64,000 nucleotides of DNA from an uncultured Tenacibaculum sp. (GTDB taxonomy: Bacteria > Bacteroidota > Bacteroidia > Flavobacteriales > Flavobacteriaceae): assembly GCF_947502995.1 (NCBI RefSeq), contig NZ_CANNBW010000013.1, positions 85,972 through 149,971 on the forward strand, given 5' to 3'. A program made the position numbers and the translations under genes. The stretch's first letter is position 1, and each line of letters starts with the position of its first letter. Below are positions 8,338 through 18,089 of the stretch, piece by piece. The notes below the pieces were generated by a model. That model had not been told where the DNA came from, ran no database searches, and saw only the letters and a list, made by a program, of their open reading frames with translations.

Positions 8338-10701
8338 TCATTTCTTCTCCTTAGGCGGGAAAATTTTAAAGTTCGTTTCTTTTAATACTTTCTGATTTGC
8401 AATTTTTCGTTCAAAAGAAAGTAATAAAGAAGGCAACAATAATAAGTTAGAAACCATAGCTAGTAATAACGTTACAGAAACTAAACCACCTAAAGCAATT
8501 GTTCCTCCAAAACTAGAAATAGTAAACACTAAGAATCCAAAGAATAAAACAATAGAAGTATAAAACATACTTACACCAGTTTCTTTAAGAGCGGCATAAA
8601 CTGCAGGTTTTATCTTCCAGTTGTTTGCTAGCAATTCTTGTCGGTATTTTGCCAAGAAATGTATCGTGTCATCTACAGAAATACCAAAAGCAATACTAAA
8701 AACAAGAATTGTTGATGGTTTTATAGGAATATCGAAGAACCCCATCAATCCAGCAGTAATTAACAATGGAAGCATATTTGGAATTAACGATATTAAAATC
8801 ATTTGAGGAGATCTAAACATCCAAGCCATAAAAATTGAAATCAATAAAATAGCTAACGATAAAGAAATTACTAGGTTTTTAATTAGGTAATTAGTTCCTT
8901 TTAAGAAAACTAAAGCTTTACCAGTCATAGAAACACTAAACTTGTCTCCTTTAAATTGTTTTTGAATCACAGCATTTAATCGATCTTGAATGATATCCAT
9001 TTTATCAGTTCCAATATCTTTCATAAATGTTGTAATACGCGCATATCTACCAGTACTATCTACAAAGTTTTTTAACATCCCAGAATTGCTATTGGAATTC
9101 TTTGTATATGCAAAAATATAACTCTTTTCTTGACTAGTTGGTAATTGATAATACTTCGGATTTCCGTTATAGTATGCCTGTTTAGAATATTTTACTAGGT
9201 TGTTTACCGAGATAGGTTTAGAAAGTTCAGGGAAAGTTTCAATAGTTTCATTTAGCTTTTCCATTTTTTTCAATGTAGAAAGTTTCATAACACCTTTTTC
9301 TTTCTTCGTATCAATAAGAATTTCTAATGGCATTATACCTCCAAATTCACTTTCAAAGAATTTAATGTCTTTATAAAACTGTTTTCCTTTAGGCATATCT
9401 TCTATCAAACTACCAGAAACTCGTATTTGATATAAACCTATCATACTTAAAATGATAACTACAACAGTTGTTATATAAATATAAATTCGTTGTTTTCTTA
9501 CCATTCTTTCCATCCAGTCTACTACATTTTCCATCCATCTTTTTTCTAAGTGATTTAAATGCTTTTTCTGCGGAAGAGGCATAAAACTATATAGAATAGG
9601 AATAATTAATAGCGCTAAAATGAAAATACTAATGATATTTATTGAAGCTAAAATTCCGAATTCACGAAGTAATTTACTTTTTACAAATACAAAAGTTGCG
9701 AATCCAGAAGCGGTTGTAATATTTGTCATTAGCGTGGCATTTCCAATTTTAGAAATTACACGTTGTAATGATTTTGCTTGATTACCATGTTTTTTTACTT
9801 CTTGCTGGTATTTATTAATTAAGAATACTGCGTTAGGAACTCCAATAACGATAATTAATGGCGGAATTAAAGCTGTTAAAACAGTCAATTCATAACGTAA
9901 TAAACCAATAAAACCATACGCCCACATCACACCAATTATAACTACTAATAAGGTGATAAACGTAGCTCTAAACGATCGAAAGAAGAAAAAGAATATGATT
10001 GCCGTAATAAACAATGCACCTAAAACAAATATTCCCATTTCTTCGGAAATATTCTTAGAGTTTAAAGTTCGAATGTATGGCATCCCAGATACTTTAACAT
10101 CCAAATCGTTTTCAGCTTTAAATTTTTCTATAGCTGGAATTAGGGTTTCTTCAATAAACTGAGCACGTTCAGGTTTATTTACAATATCTTTTTTTAGATA
10201 AATGGCTGTTTGAATTGTTCCTTCGTTATTGAATAAAATATTTTCATAAAAAGGAAGTTTTTCAAAAAGTTGAATTTTAATTTGATCTACTTCTTCTTGT
10301 TTCGTAGGCTCTTTTTCAAACAAAGGATCAACAACAAACTTTCTTTTTTTACGATCAGCTTTTAGTTTCTTAATATCTGAGATAGAAACTGTGAATTCTA
10401 CTTCTGGAGCACTATCTAATTCACGAGCTAATTTATTCCAAGAATTGAATTTATCTAAAGAATAAAAAGTACTGTCTTTAATTCCTAGAATGATTAGGTT
10501 TCCTTCTTCACCAAAAATATCTAAGAATTTGTTATACTGGATATTCGCTTCGTGATTTTCAGGAAGAAGATTGGCTTCAGTATAAGAAAAACGAACGTAT
10601 TTGGACTGGGTAAGTAAAAGTGCAGTGATAATAACTATAGTAGTTAACACTAGGTAGCGATTTCGTAAAATAAATCCTGCGATCTTAGTCCAAAAAGTCA
10701 T
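8338..10701 (-). CDS. RND superfamily (MMPL-type) transporter
   Basis: The protein has 787 residues with two similar halves. Each half has one membrane segment, a large extracytoplasmic loop, then a block of about five membrane segments (first segment near residues 13-30, blocks near 220-370 and 610-770). Motifs typical of RND/MMPL and patched-like proteins are visible: PPLIIVIGVPNAVFLINKY in the first half and FSIAFGISVDDTIHFLAKY in the second, the latter carrying the acidic residues used in proton coupling. It probably exports lipids, hydrophobic compounds or similar substrates across the inner membrane; the substrate cannot be read from sequence. No membrane-fusion protein or outer-membrane channel gene is adjacent, unlike AcrB-type systems. 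The short Lys/Glu-rich tail is cytoplasmic. Confidence 0.85.
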   Translation of the reverse strand: MTFWTKIAGFILRNRYLVLTTIVIITALLLTQSKYVRFSYTEANLLPENHEANIQYNKFLDIFGEEGNLIILGIKDSTFYSLDKFNSWNKLARELDSAPEVEFTVSISDIKKLKADRKKRKFVVDPLFEKEPTKQEEVDQIKIQLFEKLPFYENILFNNEGTIQTAIYLKKDIVNKPERAQFIEETLIPAIEKFKAENDLDVKVSGMPYIRTLNSKNISEEMGIFVLGALFITAIIFFFFFRSFRATFITLLVVIIGVMWAYGFIGLLRYELTVLTALIPPLIIVIGVPNAVFLINKYQQEVKKHGNQAKSLQRVISKIGNATLMTNITTASGFATFVFVKSKLLREFGILASINIISIFILALLIIPILYSFMPLPQKKHLNHLEKRWMENVVDWMERMVRKQRIYIYITTVVVIILSMIGLYQIRVSGSLIEDMPKGKQFYKDIKFFESEFGGIMPLEILIDTKKEKGVMKLSTLKKMEKLNETIETFPELSKPISVNNLVKYSKQAYYNGNPKYYQLPTSQEKSYIFAYTKNSNSNSGMLKNFVDSTGRYARITTFMKDIGTDKMDIIQDRLNAVIQKQFKGDKFSVSMTGKALVFLKGTNYLIKNLVISLSLAILLISIFMAWMFRSPQMILISLIPNMLPLLITAGLMGFFDIPIKPSTILVFSIAFGISVDDTIHFLAKYRQELLANNWKIKPAVYAALKETGVSMFYTSIVLFFGFLVFTISSFGGTIALGGLVSVTLLLAMVSNLLLLPSLLLSFERKIANQKVLKETNFKIFPPKEKK

Positions 10702-10716
10702 CTAAAAAAATTTGTG

Positions 10717-10724
10717 CAAAGGTA
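10717..10724 (-). promoter_or_regulatory. Possible -7 element of the exporter gene
   Basis: The minus strand reads TACCTTTG, matching TAnnTTTG, 16 bases before the ATG at 10701. No TTG lies at the expected upstream distance. Confidence 0.4.
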
Positions 10725-10747
10725 AATATTAAAAAGATAAGAAAAAT

Positions 10748-10780
10748 AAAAAAAGAGTGTTTTAAAACACTCTTTTTTTA
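10748..10780. terminator. frr terminator
   Basis: A near-perfect palindrome centred at 10763/10764 has GAGTG and CACTC arms, flanked by A7 on one side and T7 on the other. It lies 17 bases beyond the frr stop and works on either strand, ending pyrH-frr transcription. Confidence 0.85.
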
Positions 10781-10796
10781 AATATTTTGAGAAAAA

Positions 10797-11351
10797 CTAT
10801 ACAGTCATAATTTCTTTCTCTTTAACAGCTAGTTTTTCGTCAATTTGTTTAACGTAGCTATCTGTTAAAGTTTGTACATCAGCTTCAGCATTTTTCTTCA
10901 TATCGTCAGAAGCATCCACTTTTTTTATTTCATTGTTAGCATCTTTACGTGCGTTACGTACTCCAACTTTTGCATTTTCAGCTTCTGCCTTAGCTTGTTT
11001 AGCTAAATCTCTACGACGCTCTTCAGTTAGTGGTGGTACATTAATAATAATATTTTCACCATTGTTCATAGGATTAAAACCTAAGTTAGCTATCATAATA
11101 GCTTTTTCAATCTCTTGTAACATGTTTTTTTCCCATGGTTGAATTGAGATTGTTCTTGCATCTGGCGTATTCACATTTGCTACTTGACCTAATGGAGTTT
11201 GAGATCCATAATAATCAACTTGTACATTCGCTAACATTGCAGGAGATGCTTTTCCTGCTCTAATGCTTCTTAATTCTTTCTCTAAATGAGAAATAGCATT
11301 AACCATAGCTTCTTTAGTACTATCTAAAATAAAATCTATTTCTTCAGTCAT
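10797..11351 (-). CDS. frr: Ribosome recycling factor
   Basis: The 184-residue protein has the usual RRF length. It carries family signatures: KELRSIRAGKASPAMLANV near residues 24-43, the domain II segment around LGQVANVNTPDARTISIQPW, and PPLTEERRRDLAKQAKAEAE near 104-124. RRF works with EF-G to split post-termination ribosomes in the cytoplasm. It follows pyrH by 35 bases, the order found in many bacteria, and is followed by a strong terminator, so the two genes form a short operon. Confidence 0.97.
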   Translation of the reverse strand: MTEEIDFILDSTKEAMVNAISHLEKELRSIRAGKASPAMLANVQVDYYGSQTPLGQVANVNTPDARTISIQPWEKNMLQEIEKAIMIANLGFNPMNNGENIIINVPPLTEERRRDLAKQAKAEAENAKVGVRNARKDANNEIKKVDASDDMKKNAEADVQTLTDSYVKQIDEKLAVKEKEIMTV

Positions 11352-11386
11352 CTCTTTATAATTTAATTAACTCGTATAAATACGGT

Positions 11387-12130
<744 letters not shown>

Positions 12131-12143
12131 TTAGAAAACAAAA

Positions 12144-12166
12144 AAACCTCGCTAATCGCGAGGTTT
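12144..12166 (-). terminator. Terminator of the Ter operon
   Basis: AAACCTCGC (12144-12152) pairs with GCGAGGTTT (12158-12166) around a 5-base loop, directly after the antiporter stop codon. A T-rich tract follows on the minus strand, so it closes the long operon before pyrH. Confidence 0.8.
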
Positions 12167-12169
12167 AAT

Positions 12170-13318
12170 TTAGTTTTTCCAAAATCTAAAAGAGTCCAAA
12201 CTATTGTTTATTTTGTTTAACCAGAAGCTTATATCGTTTGCAAAATCAGCTTCGATGGATCTACCTAAAATATAAATTGTAAAAAGTACATAAATAAGTA
12301 ATAACAGTATTGCACTTAAAATATTCATTTTTCTATTAGAAATGTATATGATAAAAGCAATAAACGTAGATATAAATAATAGAATTCTTAATTCAGAAAT
12401 ATTTATTACGGTCTCTTGATTCATTTCAATTGGTCCATATATCAATGTAAATATGAATAAAGGAAAACCTAATGCAAAGCAAACATCGAAAATATTACTT
12501 CCTAAAGCATTTGAAACAGCATCATCATAATTCCCTTTTTTAGCATCTTTCATAGATAATATTGTATCTGGGACACTCGTAGCAGCACTTGCTAAGATAA
12601 CAGCTACAAAATATATTGGAATATTTAAGGAATCACCTAACCATTCACATGATTTAACTAACAACAGACAAGCAGAACCTATTATTAACATAGAAAATAA
12701 AAGTAAAGACCATGCTTTTTTATTATTGATTGAATCTTTAATAAAAACAGGTTCTAAATTAAGTGTTAATAAATTAAATAGAAAGCCTTTTTCATCATCG
12801 TCTTCCTCTTCCTCTTCTTCCTCTTCATTTTCATCTTCTTCATTTGATTTCATTGATATTAGCATATATGAAGCATAACCAACATATAATAACATTAAAA
12901 TTAAACCGTGTGTCCAGTTTAATGAATTTCCTCCTAAGATAAAGATAAGAACAAGTTCACAGATTAGTAGTGATATTCCATCTCTTAATAATACTTTTTT
13001 AGATATTTCAACATAAGAAGTAACTCTTTTTAAAATTACTACAAGTATAACAACAGCAGGAATAATCATACCGTTGAAAATTGCACTACCGGCTGTTGTG
13101 CCTATTCCTCCAGCAAAACCATCTCTATCTTTTAAAACAAAAAGAAAAAATAATGTAGTAAACAATTCAGGCATAGATGAGCCTATAGCGTTTATTGTAG
13201 CTCCACGTACACCTTCACTAAGGTTTCTTCCAAGGTATTCAGAAGCAGCTTCGAATCCATCACTTGCTCTCCAAATTATAATACAACAAGTAATAATAAG
13301 TAATATTGATACTAACAT
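12170..13318 (-). CDS. CaCA-family calcium/cation antiporter
   Basis: This 382-residue membrane protein has both alpha-repeats of the Ca2+/cation antiporter superfamily. The first is NAIGSSMPELFTT (residues 43-55, with Glu51) plus a GTTAGSAIFN segment. The second is SAATSVPDTILS (244-255, Asp251) with NALGSNIFD (270-278). About ten membrane segments are seen. The cytoplasmic loop between the halves holds an extreme acidic run (about residues 159-177), reminiscent of low-affinity divalent-cation binding. It likely moves Ca2+ or another divalent ion across the inner membrane in exchange for Na+ or H+. It is the last gene of the Ter operon, 13 bases after the kinase. The TerD proteins upstream carry calcium-binding motifs, so a calcium function is consistent but inferred. 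Confidence 0.85.
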   Translation of the reverse strand: MLVSILLIITCCIIIWRASDGFEAASEYLGRNLSEGVRGATINAIGSSMPELFTTLFFLFVLKDRDGFAGGIGTTAGSAIFNGMIIPAVVILVVILKRVTSYVEISKKVLLRDGISLLICELVLIFILGGNSLNWTHGLILMLLYVGYASYMLISMKSNEEDENEEEEEEEEDDDEKGFLFNLLTLNLEPVFIKDSINNKKAWSLLLFSMLIIGSACLLLVKSCEWLGDSLNIPIYFVAVILASAATSVPDTILSMKDAKKGNYDDAVSNALGSNIFDVCFALGFPLFIFTLIYGPIEMNQETVINISELRILLFISTFIAFIIYISNRKMNILSAILLLLIYVLFTIYILGRSIEADFANDISFWLNKINNSLDSFRFWKN

Positions 13319-13331
13319 AGTTTTTTTAGTT

Positions 13332-14852
13332 TTATTGGTTTGTTATTTTAATTTGTGCCATTCTTCCATAGTTTTCATTAGAGAGCAGTATTTTATTTCC
13401 ATTTTCTAATTCAAGCATTTGGCCAATTGGTATTTTTTTATCGTTTGTTAAATCAGTTAAATCTTGGATAGCTTCATTAACGAACAACCATTTGTTATTA
13501 TGAAATACAAAATATCCAAGTCTTTTTTTATCTATTGAGTTAAGTTTTTCATTTCTAATTATGTTTCTATTTACATGCCATTTATGAAGTGTTGTGTTAT
13601 TACCAATAACTAGTTTTTGGTTTTCAGGTTTCCAATCATCTGGTTTAAATTCATAAAAGAATTCTAAAACAGGAATTGTATTGTTGTATTTTGTGTTACA
13701 AAAAGGGCATTTGTTATCTGTGGTTTCATTATGAATAAACCATTGTTGTTCACATGATTGATTGCTACATTTTAATTTTAAATCATCTGTTTTTATTAAT
13801 GCTTGTTCCCAACTTTCAGCTAAAGGTCTTTCTCTAGGGTTATGTAATCCCTTGATAAACGCTTGTTCAAATAGTTCCTTAAGATAAGGTCCAGCTATTG
13901 TATAAGGAGTTTTATTTAAATCTGTCCATGGAGAAAAATTAATCATGTTATCCCCATATTCTCTTTTAAAGTTTCGATTACTACTATTTGTGGGGTGTTC
14001 AACAAATAAAGCCTCAGATCCCATTAATAAATCCTCTTCTTCATCAGATTCAATTGCTCCGAAATAGTTACCACCTCTTAAAGGGTGCCTATAAAAAAGA
14101 TACATATAAATTAGAACTGCTAAAGCATGTAAATCAGTATATCTATTTGGTAAGTTCCTGTTAAGGTCCTTAGCGTCGAGATGTTTTGTGGCTATTACTT
14201 CAGGGGCAATAAAATCTGCTGTTCCAATTACCTCAGGAGGATATAAGCCAGGAACTACAAGTCCATCAATATCAATAATTGAAGCTGTCTTGGTAACCGG
14301 ATCTATTAGGACATTTTTATAAGATAAATCAGAGTGAGCTAAACCACCTGCATGCATTCTTTTCACACCTCTTGCTATATTTACTCCTATTTGAAAGTAA
14401 CTTAACCAATTTCCAAGTTCAGATTTATCTAACTTTAATTTTGAAGTTTTTGATCTAAACTTTGCACTAGCAAACCATTTTCCTTCTTTCTCTTTTCCTA
14501 TTAAAATAGGGATAGTTTCATATCCTTTTTTGAAAAAGAAATTATCAGGGTAGCAAGGAACAATAATTCCTATTTTGTCTCCTACTTGAACAACATCTGT
14601 AGGCCAAGAATAAAGTTTTTGATAATAATCACCACCTTCTCTATTAAAAAAATTTTCGTAGTAAGTTGTGACAATTTTTTTTAATCGTTCAATAGAGTTG
14701 TTGTCTTGTTTATCTCTGTATATGGCAACAACATATGATTTTGTAGGACTAAAATATACATCTTTCATACCGCCTCTCATAGGCTCACCATTATCTACAT
14801 ATTGGTATTTCTTTGATGCATTAATAATAGAAGTGACTGTTATTGTATTCAT
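13332..14852 (-). CDS. TerY-P-type serine/threonine protein kinase with zinc ribbon
   Basis: The protein has 506 residues. The N-terminal kinase-like domain shows GMKDVYFSPTKSYVVAIY (glycine-loop and beta-3 region, 28-45), the catalytic loop HSDLSYKNVLID (173-184, Asp175 and Asn180), and a DFG-equivalent DIDGL (194-198). GTADFIAPE is the activation/APE segment. A zinc ribbon with Cys362, Cys367, Cys382 and Cys385 follows. The last 90 residues look beta-rich and could be an FHA-like domain. In Ter systems a kinase, a PP2C phosphatase and a vWA protein form the TerY-P triad, and all three are neighbours here. The phosphatase stop and this start are 9 bases apart. The usual VAIK lysine position holds Tyr, so ATP contact may use the nearby DKQD lysine. 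Confidence 0.85.
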   Translation of the reverse strand: MNTITVTSIINASKKYQYVDNGEPMRGGMKDVYFSPTKSYVVAIYRDKQDNNSIERLKKIVTTYYENFFNREGGDYYQKLYSWPTDVVQVGDKIGIIVPCYPDNFFFKKGYETIPILIGKEKEGKWFASAKFRSKTSKLKLDKSELGNWLSYFQIGVNIARGVKRMHAGGLAHSDLSYKNVLIDPVTKTASIIDIDGLVVPGLYPPEVIGTADFIAPEVIATKHLDAKDLNRNLPNRYTDLHALAVLIYMYLFYRHPLRGGNYFGAIESDEEEDLLMGSEALFVEHPTNSSNRNFKREYGDNMINFSPWTDLNKTPYTIAGPYLKELFEQAFIKGLHNPRERPLAESWEQALIKTDDLKLKCSNQSCEQQWFIHNETTDNKCPFCNTKYNNTIPVLEFFYEFKPDDWKPENQKLVIGNNTTLHKWHVNRNIIRNEKLNSIDKKRLGYFVFHNNKWLFVNEAIQDLTDLTNDKKIPIGQMLELENGNKILLSNENYGRMAQIKITNQ

Positions 14853-14861
14853 TTGTTTTAT

Positions 14862-16172
14862 TTAAAAAATAATAGCGAGAGTTCTATCATCATGATTTCC
14901 TCTACTCCAAAAATCCATCCAATCATTCAGGTTATTTTCAATGCTTTTTATAGGAGCATTAAAATCAATTGTTATATTACTTTCATTCAGACCTTGTAAA
15001 TCTTCAATAAATTCATTCCATTTTTCTATCTTATTTAAATTTGCTTCAACTTCGAATTTAGGGTCATAAATTCCATCAGACATTAAGAATAAAAATGAAA
15101 AATCTTTTTGAAAATGTACTGAAAATCTAGTAGCCATAGGTCTATCTTCAGAATAAAATATGTTACGTTGTGTAATAAAACGAGTTCCACCACCAAATTC
15201 GCCTATATCTAACCAATTTAGCATAGTTGATTGTTTTTTATCTTTACTTATAATACAAGCTGGGCAGTCACCAACACTAAAAGAAAGAAACACATATCCA
15301 TTTGCGAATTTTTTAAAAGCAGTAAAAACTAATGTGCTATGAAAGCTATTGATACAGTTTTTTTCATTCGTATTTTTATCGAATAAATGAGGAGTTTCAT
15401 TGTAAGTTTGAAGTGCTAATTCATTCAATTTTTCATGTGAATGTATAACTGCTTTATAAAGTGTTTTTTTTGTAGAAATTAATACTTCATTTGATAGGGA
15501 AGTTTCTTCATTGAAATCTAAGGTACTTACTTCTTCTTCTAAACTCTTAAGCTTTTGTTCGTTTACAATATTTTCTTCAAAGTATTTTACAACTTCATTA
15601 CAGATTAATTGAGATCCTTTTCTAGAAAAAGTAGCGCTACCAGCTCCATCGCTTACAGCTATAATATTCCACTTAGAATTTTTAATTTGCTTAAAAGCAA
15701 AATCATCATCTCTGTAGCTACCTACATTTTTATGAGATCTTCCTCTTTTAGAAGAGACAACAATTGACTTTTCTTCTAGTTCTTGAGACATAGATCGATC
15801 ATCAACTTTCCAAAAAATACTTTCTGTATCGCTTGGTATATCTTTCCATAATGATTTAGGATCTGGATTAATTAGGAATGTGATTTCCTTTTCATTTACA
15901 GTAGTACTTGTTTGTTCTCCTTCAATTTTAAATAAAATTATTACTTTAAAATTCCCGCTTTTGCTAGGGATTCCTTGTAGAGATTTTGTGTTTTGATCGT
16001 ATGATAATCCTATTTCTTCTATACCAGAAAAATAGAGCTTATTTATATGATTTGTTAAAAAAAAAATATCTTCAAAAGTAAAATTATAACTTTTATTAAC
16101 AGTACCATTAGGTATGGTAATTTGTAAATTTTTAAATTCTAAAATTTTACTTCTAATCATCCATTTATCCAT
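14862..16172 (-). CDS. PP2C-family protein phosphatase of the Ter operon
   Basis: The 436-residue protein is predicted to remove phosphate from Ser/Thr in proteins, opposing the adjacent kinase. Metal-binding and core motifs are in order: GSYRDDDFAF (151-160), VSDGAGSA (173-180, Asp175), SVGDCPA (299-305), FLMSDGIYD (362-370) and GNHDDRTLAIIF (425-436). The first 100 residues precede the catalytic domain and look like an Ig-type beta-sandwich (YNFTFEDIFF, LQGIPSKSGNFKV). No signal peptide or membrane segment is present, so it acts in the cytoplasm. Met5 is a possible alternative start. An intrinsic terminator lies upstream, between this gene and the vWA gene, so part of the operon's expression may be set here. 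Confidence 0.88.
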   Translation of the reverse strand: MDKWMIRSKILEFKNLQITIPNGTVNKSYNFTFEDIFFLTNHINKLYFSGIEEIGLSYDQNTKSLQGIPSKSGNFKVIILFKIEGEQTSTTVNEKEITFLINPDPKSLWKDIPSDTESIFWKVDDRSMSQELEEKSIVVSSKRGRSHKNVGSYRDDDFAFKQIKNSKWNIIAVSDGAGSATFSRKGSQLICNEVVKYFEENIVNEQKLKSLEEEVSTLDFNEETSLSNEVLISTKKTLYKAVIHSHEKLNELALQTYNETPHLFDKNTNEKNCINSFHSTLVFTAFKKFANGYVFLSFSVGDCPACIISKDKKQSTMLNWLDIGEFGGGTRFITQRNIFYSEDRPMATRFSVHFQKDFSFLFLMSDGIYDPKFEVEANLNKIEKWNEFIEDLQGLNESNITIDFNAPIKSIENNLNDWMDFWSRGNHDDRTLAIIF

Positions 16173-16275
16173 AAGAACATTTTGAGTTTTCAGTATCGTA
16201 GCTTTTACTCTTCTGTATTTTTACTATTAATAAAATTATTTAAATCTTCTCTGTTGTTGATATTTCTTTTGAAAT

Positions 16276-16315
16276 AAAAAAAGAGATAAGTATTGCAATG
16301 ATAATTCTTTATCTC
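16276..16315 (-). terminator. Internal terminator within the Ter operon
   Basis: On the minus strand GAGATAA (16315-16309) pairs with TTATCTC (16289-16283) around a 19-base loop. A run of seven T (16282-16276) follows. It starts two bases past the stop of the TerY-type gene. Confidence 0.65.
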
Positions 16316-16316
16316 A

Positions 16317-17366
16317 TTACCCTTGAGTTCTATTTACATCAAATCCACCACCTCCAGAACCATATCTTCCTTTGTTTCCACAACTAGGACAGGTTGATAT
16401 TTCTTCATCACCAATACAATGAATTTGACCACACTTGCATACTGCAAAAGCATATTGATTTCCGCAACATGGACAAGTTGGAGCACCGATTAGCTCTTCT
16501 GTGTTTACAGTATATTGTCTTGATGATTGATCAGATAATTCTATGTAACTATCATCGAGTTGAAATGCACCATTAAGTCTATATGATTTTGTTCCTAATT
16601 CTATTCCAGCAAAACTAGATTGACGAATTATCTTTTTATATTTCATTAAATATGGCTTCTTTGTATTTTGACAAAGTCCAGATAGAACTACAAAATTATC
16701 ATCGACAGGATGTGCATAAGGATCTATTTTTTCAATATCAATTGTAGATAAGTCATCTGTAAAATTTGCAAGTTCAAATCCTGCTTTATTTTTTTCAACA
16801 CTTTCACTACTAGTTTTAATAGAATCTGTAACCCATTTAAAGAATTCTCTATATCCAGAAGCATCGGTGTTTTCTAGCTGTAGAACATGATCTGTAAGTT
16901 GTCCTAAAATTCTATTATCTGTGCCATCACCTATAGAAACGGCAACTAGATTAGCTGTTTTTCTCCAGTTATTGTTCCATTCCTCAATTGCTTTTGTGGT
17001 ATCATCGGTAGGAACCCCATCTGTAAACAAGAAAACTATAGGTTTCCAATCACCTTTTTGAGTAGCGGTTGTTTTAACCAAATTTTTTCTTAAATCATGC
17101 ATTAAGTGTCCTAGGCCTTTACTTAAAGAGGTTCCACTACCTATTGGAAATCTTGGAGGATAAAAACTTATTATATCTTGTAAAGGAACAAGAGTTTTAG
17201 CTTGCCCGGCAAATACAATTATTGAAATCCAAACAGTTTCTAAAGAATTTGGGTCCGATTTTAACTCTTGTATAATTGTAGAAATTCCATCTTGTACTTG
17301 ATTAATAGGGTCTCCAACCATAGATTCAGAGACATCTATTAAAAAATAAATGGGTAGTCTTCTCAT
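16317..17366 (-). CDS. TerY-type vWA protein with C-terminal zinc ribbon
   Basis: The protein has 349 residues. The vWA domain spans about 1-200 with a MIDAS motif DVSES (11-15) and the later GTSLSKGL and FTDGVPTDD metal-site segments. The C-terminal TerY-C-like part has cysteine pairs CPCC (298-301), CKCG, HC and CPSC, arranged as zinc ribbons, and ends in a Gly-rich tail. In described Ter systems this protein joins the kinase and PP2C as the TerY-P triad, probably as a scaffold binding divalent metals. It shares the start MRRLP[IV]Y with two other vWA genes of the operon, so the three are paralogues; only this one has the zinc ribbon. It is followed by a terminator and then the phosphatase gene. 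Confidence 0.88.
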   Translation of the reverse strand: MRRLPIYFLIDVSESMVGDPINQVQDGISTIIQELKSDPNSLETVWISIIVFAGQAKTLVPLQDIISFYPPRFPIGSGTSLSKGLGHLMHDLRKNLVKTTATQKGDWKPIVFLFTDGVPTDDTTKAIEEWNNNWRKTANLVAVSIGDGTDNRILGQLTDHVLQLENTDASGYREFFKWVTDSIKTSSESVEKNKAGFELANFTDDLSTIDIEKIDPYAHPVDDNFVVLSGLCQNTKKPYLMKYKKIIRQSSFAGIELGTKSYRLNGAFQLDDSYIELSDQSSRQYTVNTEELIGAPTCPCCGNQYAFAVCKCGQIHCIGDEEISTCPSCGNKGRYGSGGGGFDVNRTQG

Positions 17367-17449
17367 TATGAAAATGTATTAATGCTTTACTCTTTTAATT
17401 TTGAATTATAAGCTGTTTATTTTTTATTTTTCTCTTTAACTCAAAAAAG

Positions 17450-18085
17450 TTAAATAACAATAATGTCTTCTGATGGAGGAGGAGGTAAAGTAATAGTTTC
17501 AGAAACTCCTAAACTTTTGTTTCCTTGTTCAATAGTATCCGATACCCACATAAAAAATTGTTTTAGGGTATTGCTATCTGCTGTTTGTAAGTGAACTACT
17601 GTATCAGTTAATTCTTTAAGCTTTTCATCGTCAGCTTTATGTCCAGCAGCACAGCCAACAATTGTACCGAAGTTTAACGATTTAATTTTAGGAATTACTT
17701 CCTTATATTGTTGAACATCAGATGGTTTTCCATCTGTAAATAAAAATAGTAAAGGTTTCCAATCTCCTTTTTGTTCTGCAGTACTTTTCTTTATGTCTTG
17801 TTGCACTTTTCCATAAAGAAAATCGAGAGCTTTACCTGTAAAAGTAGGACCACTTTGCGGACAAGTAATTTCTGGTAATTGGAAAGAAGGTAGATCTGTT
17901 AATGGAACAATTTCTTTAACTTCTTTATCGAATGTTATAATACTTATCCATAACGTTTCAGATGCTTGCGCATCTGAACGTAATGTATTGATCATACCAC
18001 TTAATGAATTATTTAATGCTTCAATAGGTTCTCCGAACATAGAACCAGAAGTATCTAACAAAAAATATACAGGTAATCTCCTCAT
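17450..18085 (-). CDS. vWA-domain protein (TerY-like, short)
   Basis: The 211-residue protein is essentially one vWA domain with an intact MIDAS DTSGS (11-15) and FTDGKPSD. It lacks signal peptide, membrane segment and zinc ribbon. It is a paralogue of the vWA genes on either side, with a similar start (MRRLPVYFLLDTS) and a similar Pro-rich C-terminus ending in DIIVI. vWA domains bind divalent metal and partner proteins. In Ter clusters they are proposed to assemble the TerD/TerB complex at the membrane. It lies 4 bases after the TerB-like gene and 83 bases before the TerY-type gene. Confidence 0.85.
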   Translation of the reverse strand: MRRLPVYFLLDTSGSMFGEPIEALNNSLSGMINTLRSDAQASETLWISIITFDKEVKEIVPLTDLPSFQLPEITCPQSGPTFTGKALDFLYGKVQQDIKKSTAEQKGDWKPLLFLFTDGKPSDVQQYKEVIPKIKSLNFGTIVGCAAGHKADDEKLKELTDTVVHLQTADSNTLKQFFMWVSDTIEQGNKSLGVSETITLPPPPSEDIIVI

Positions 18086-18089
18086 AAAT

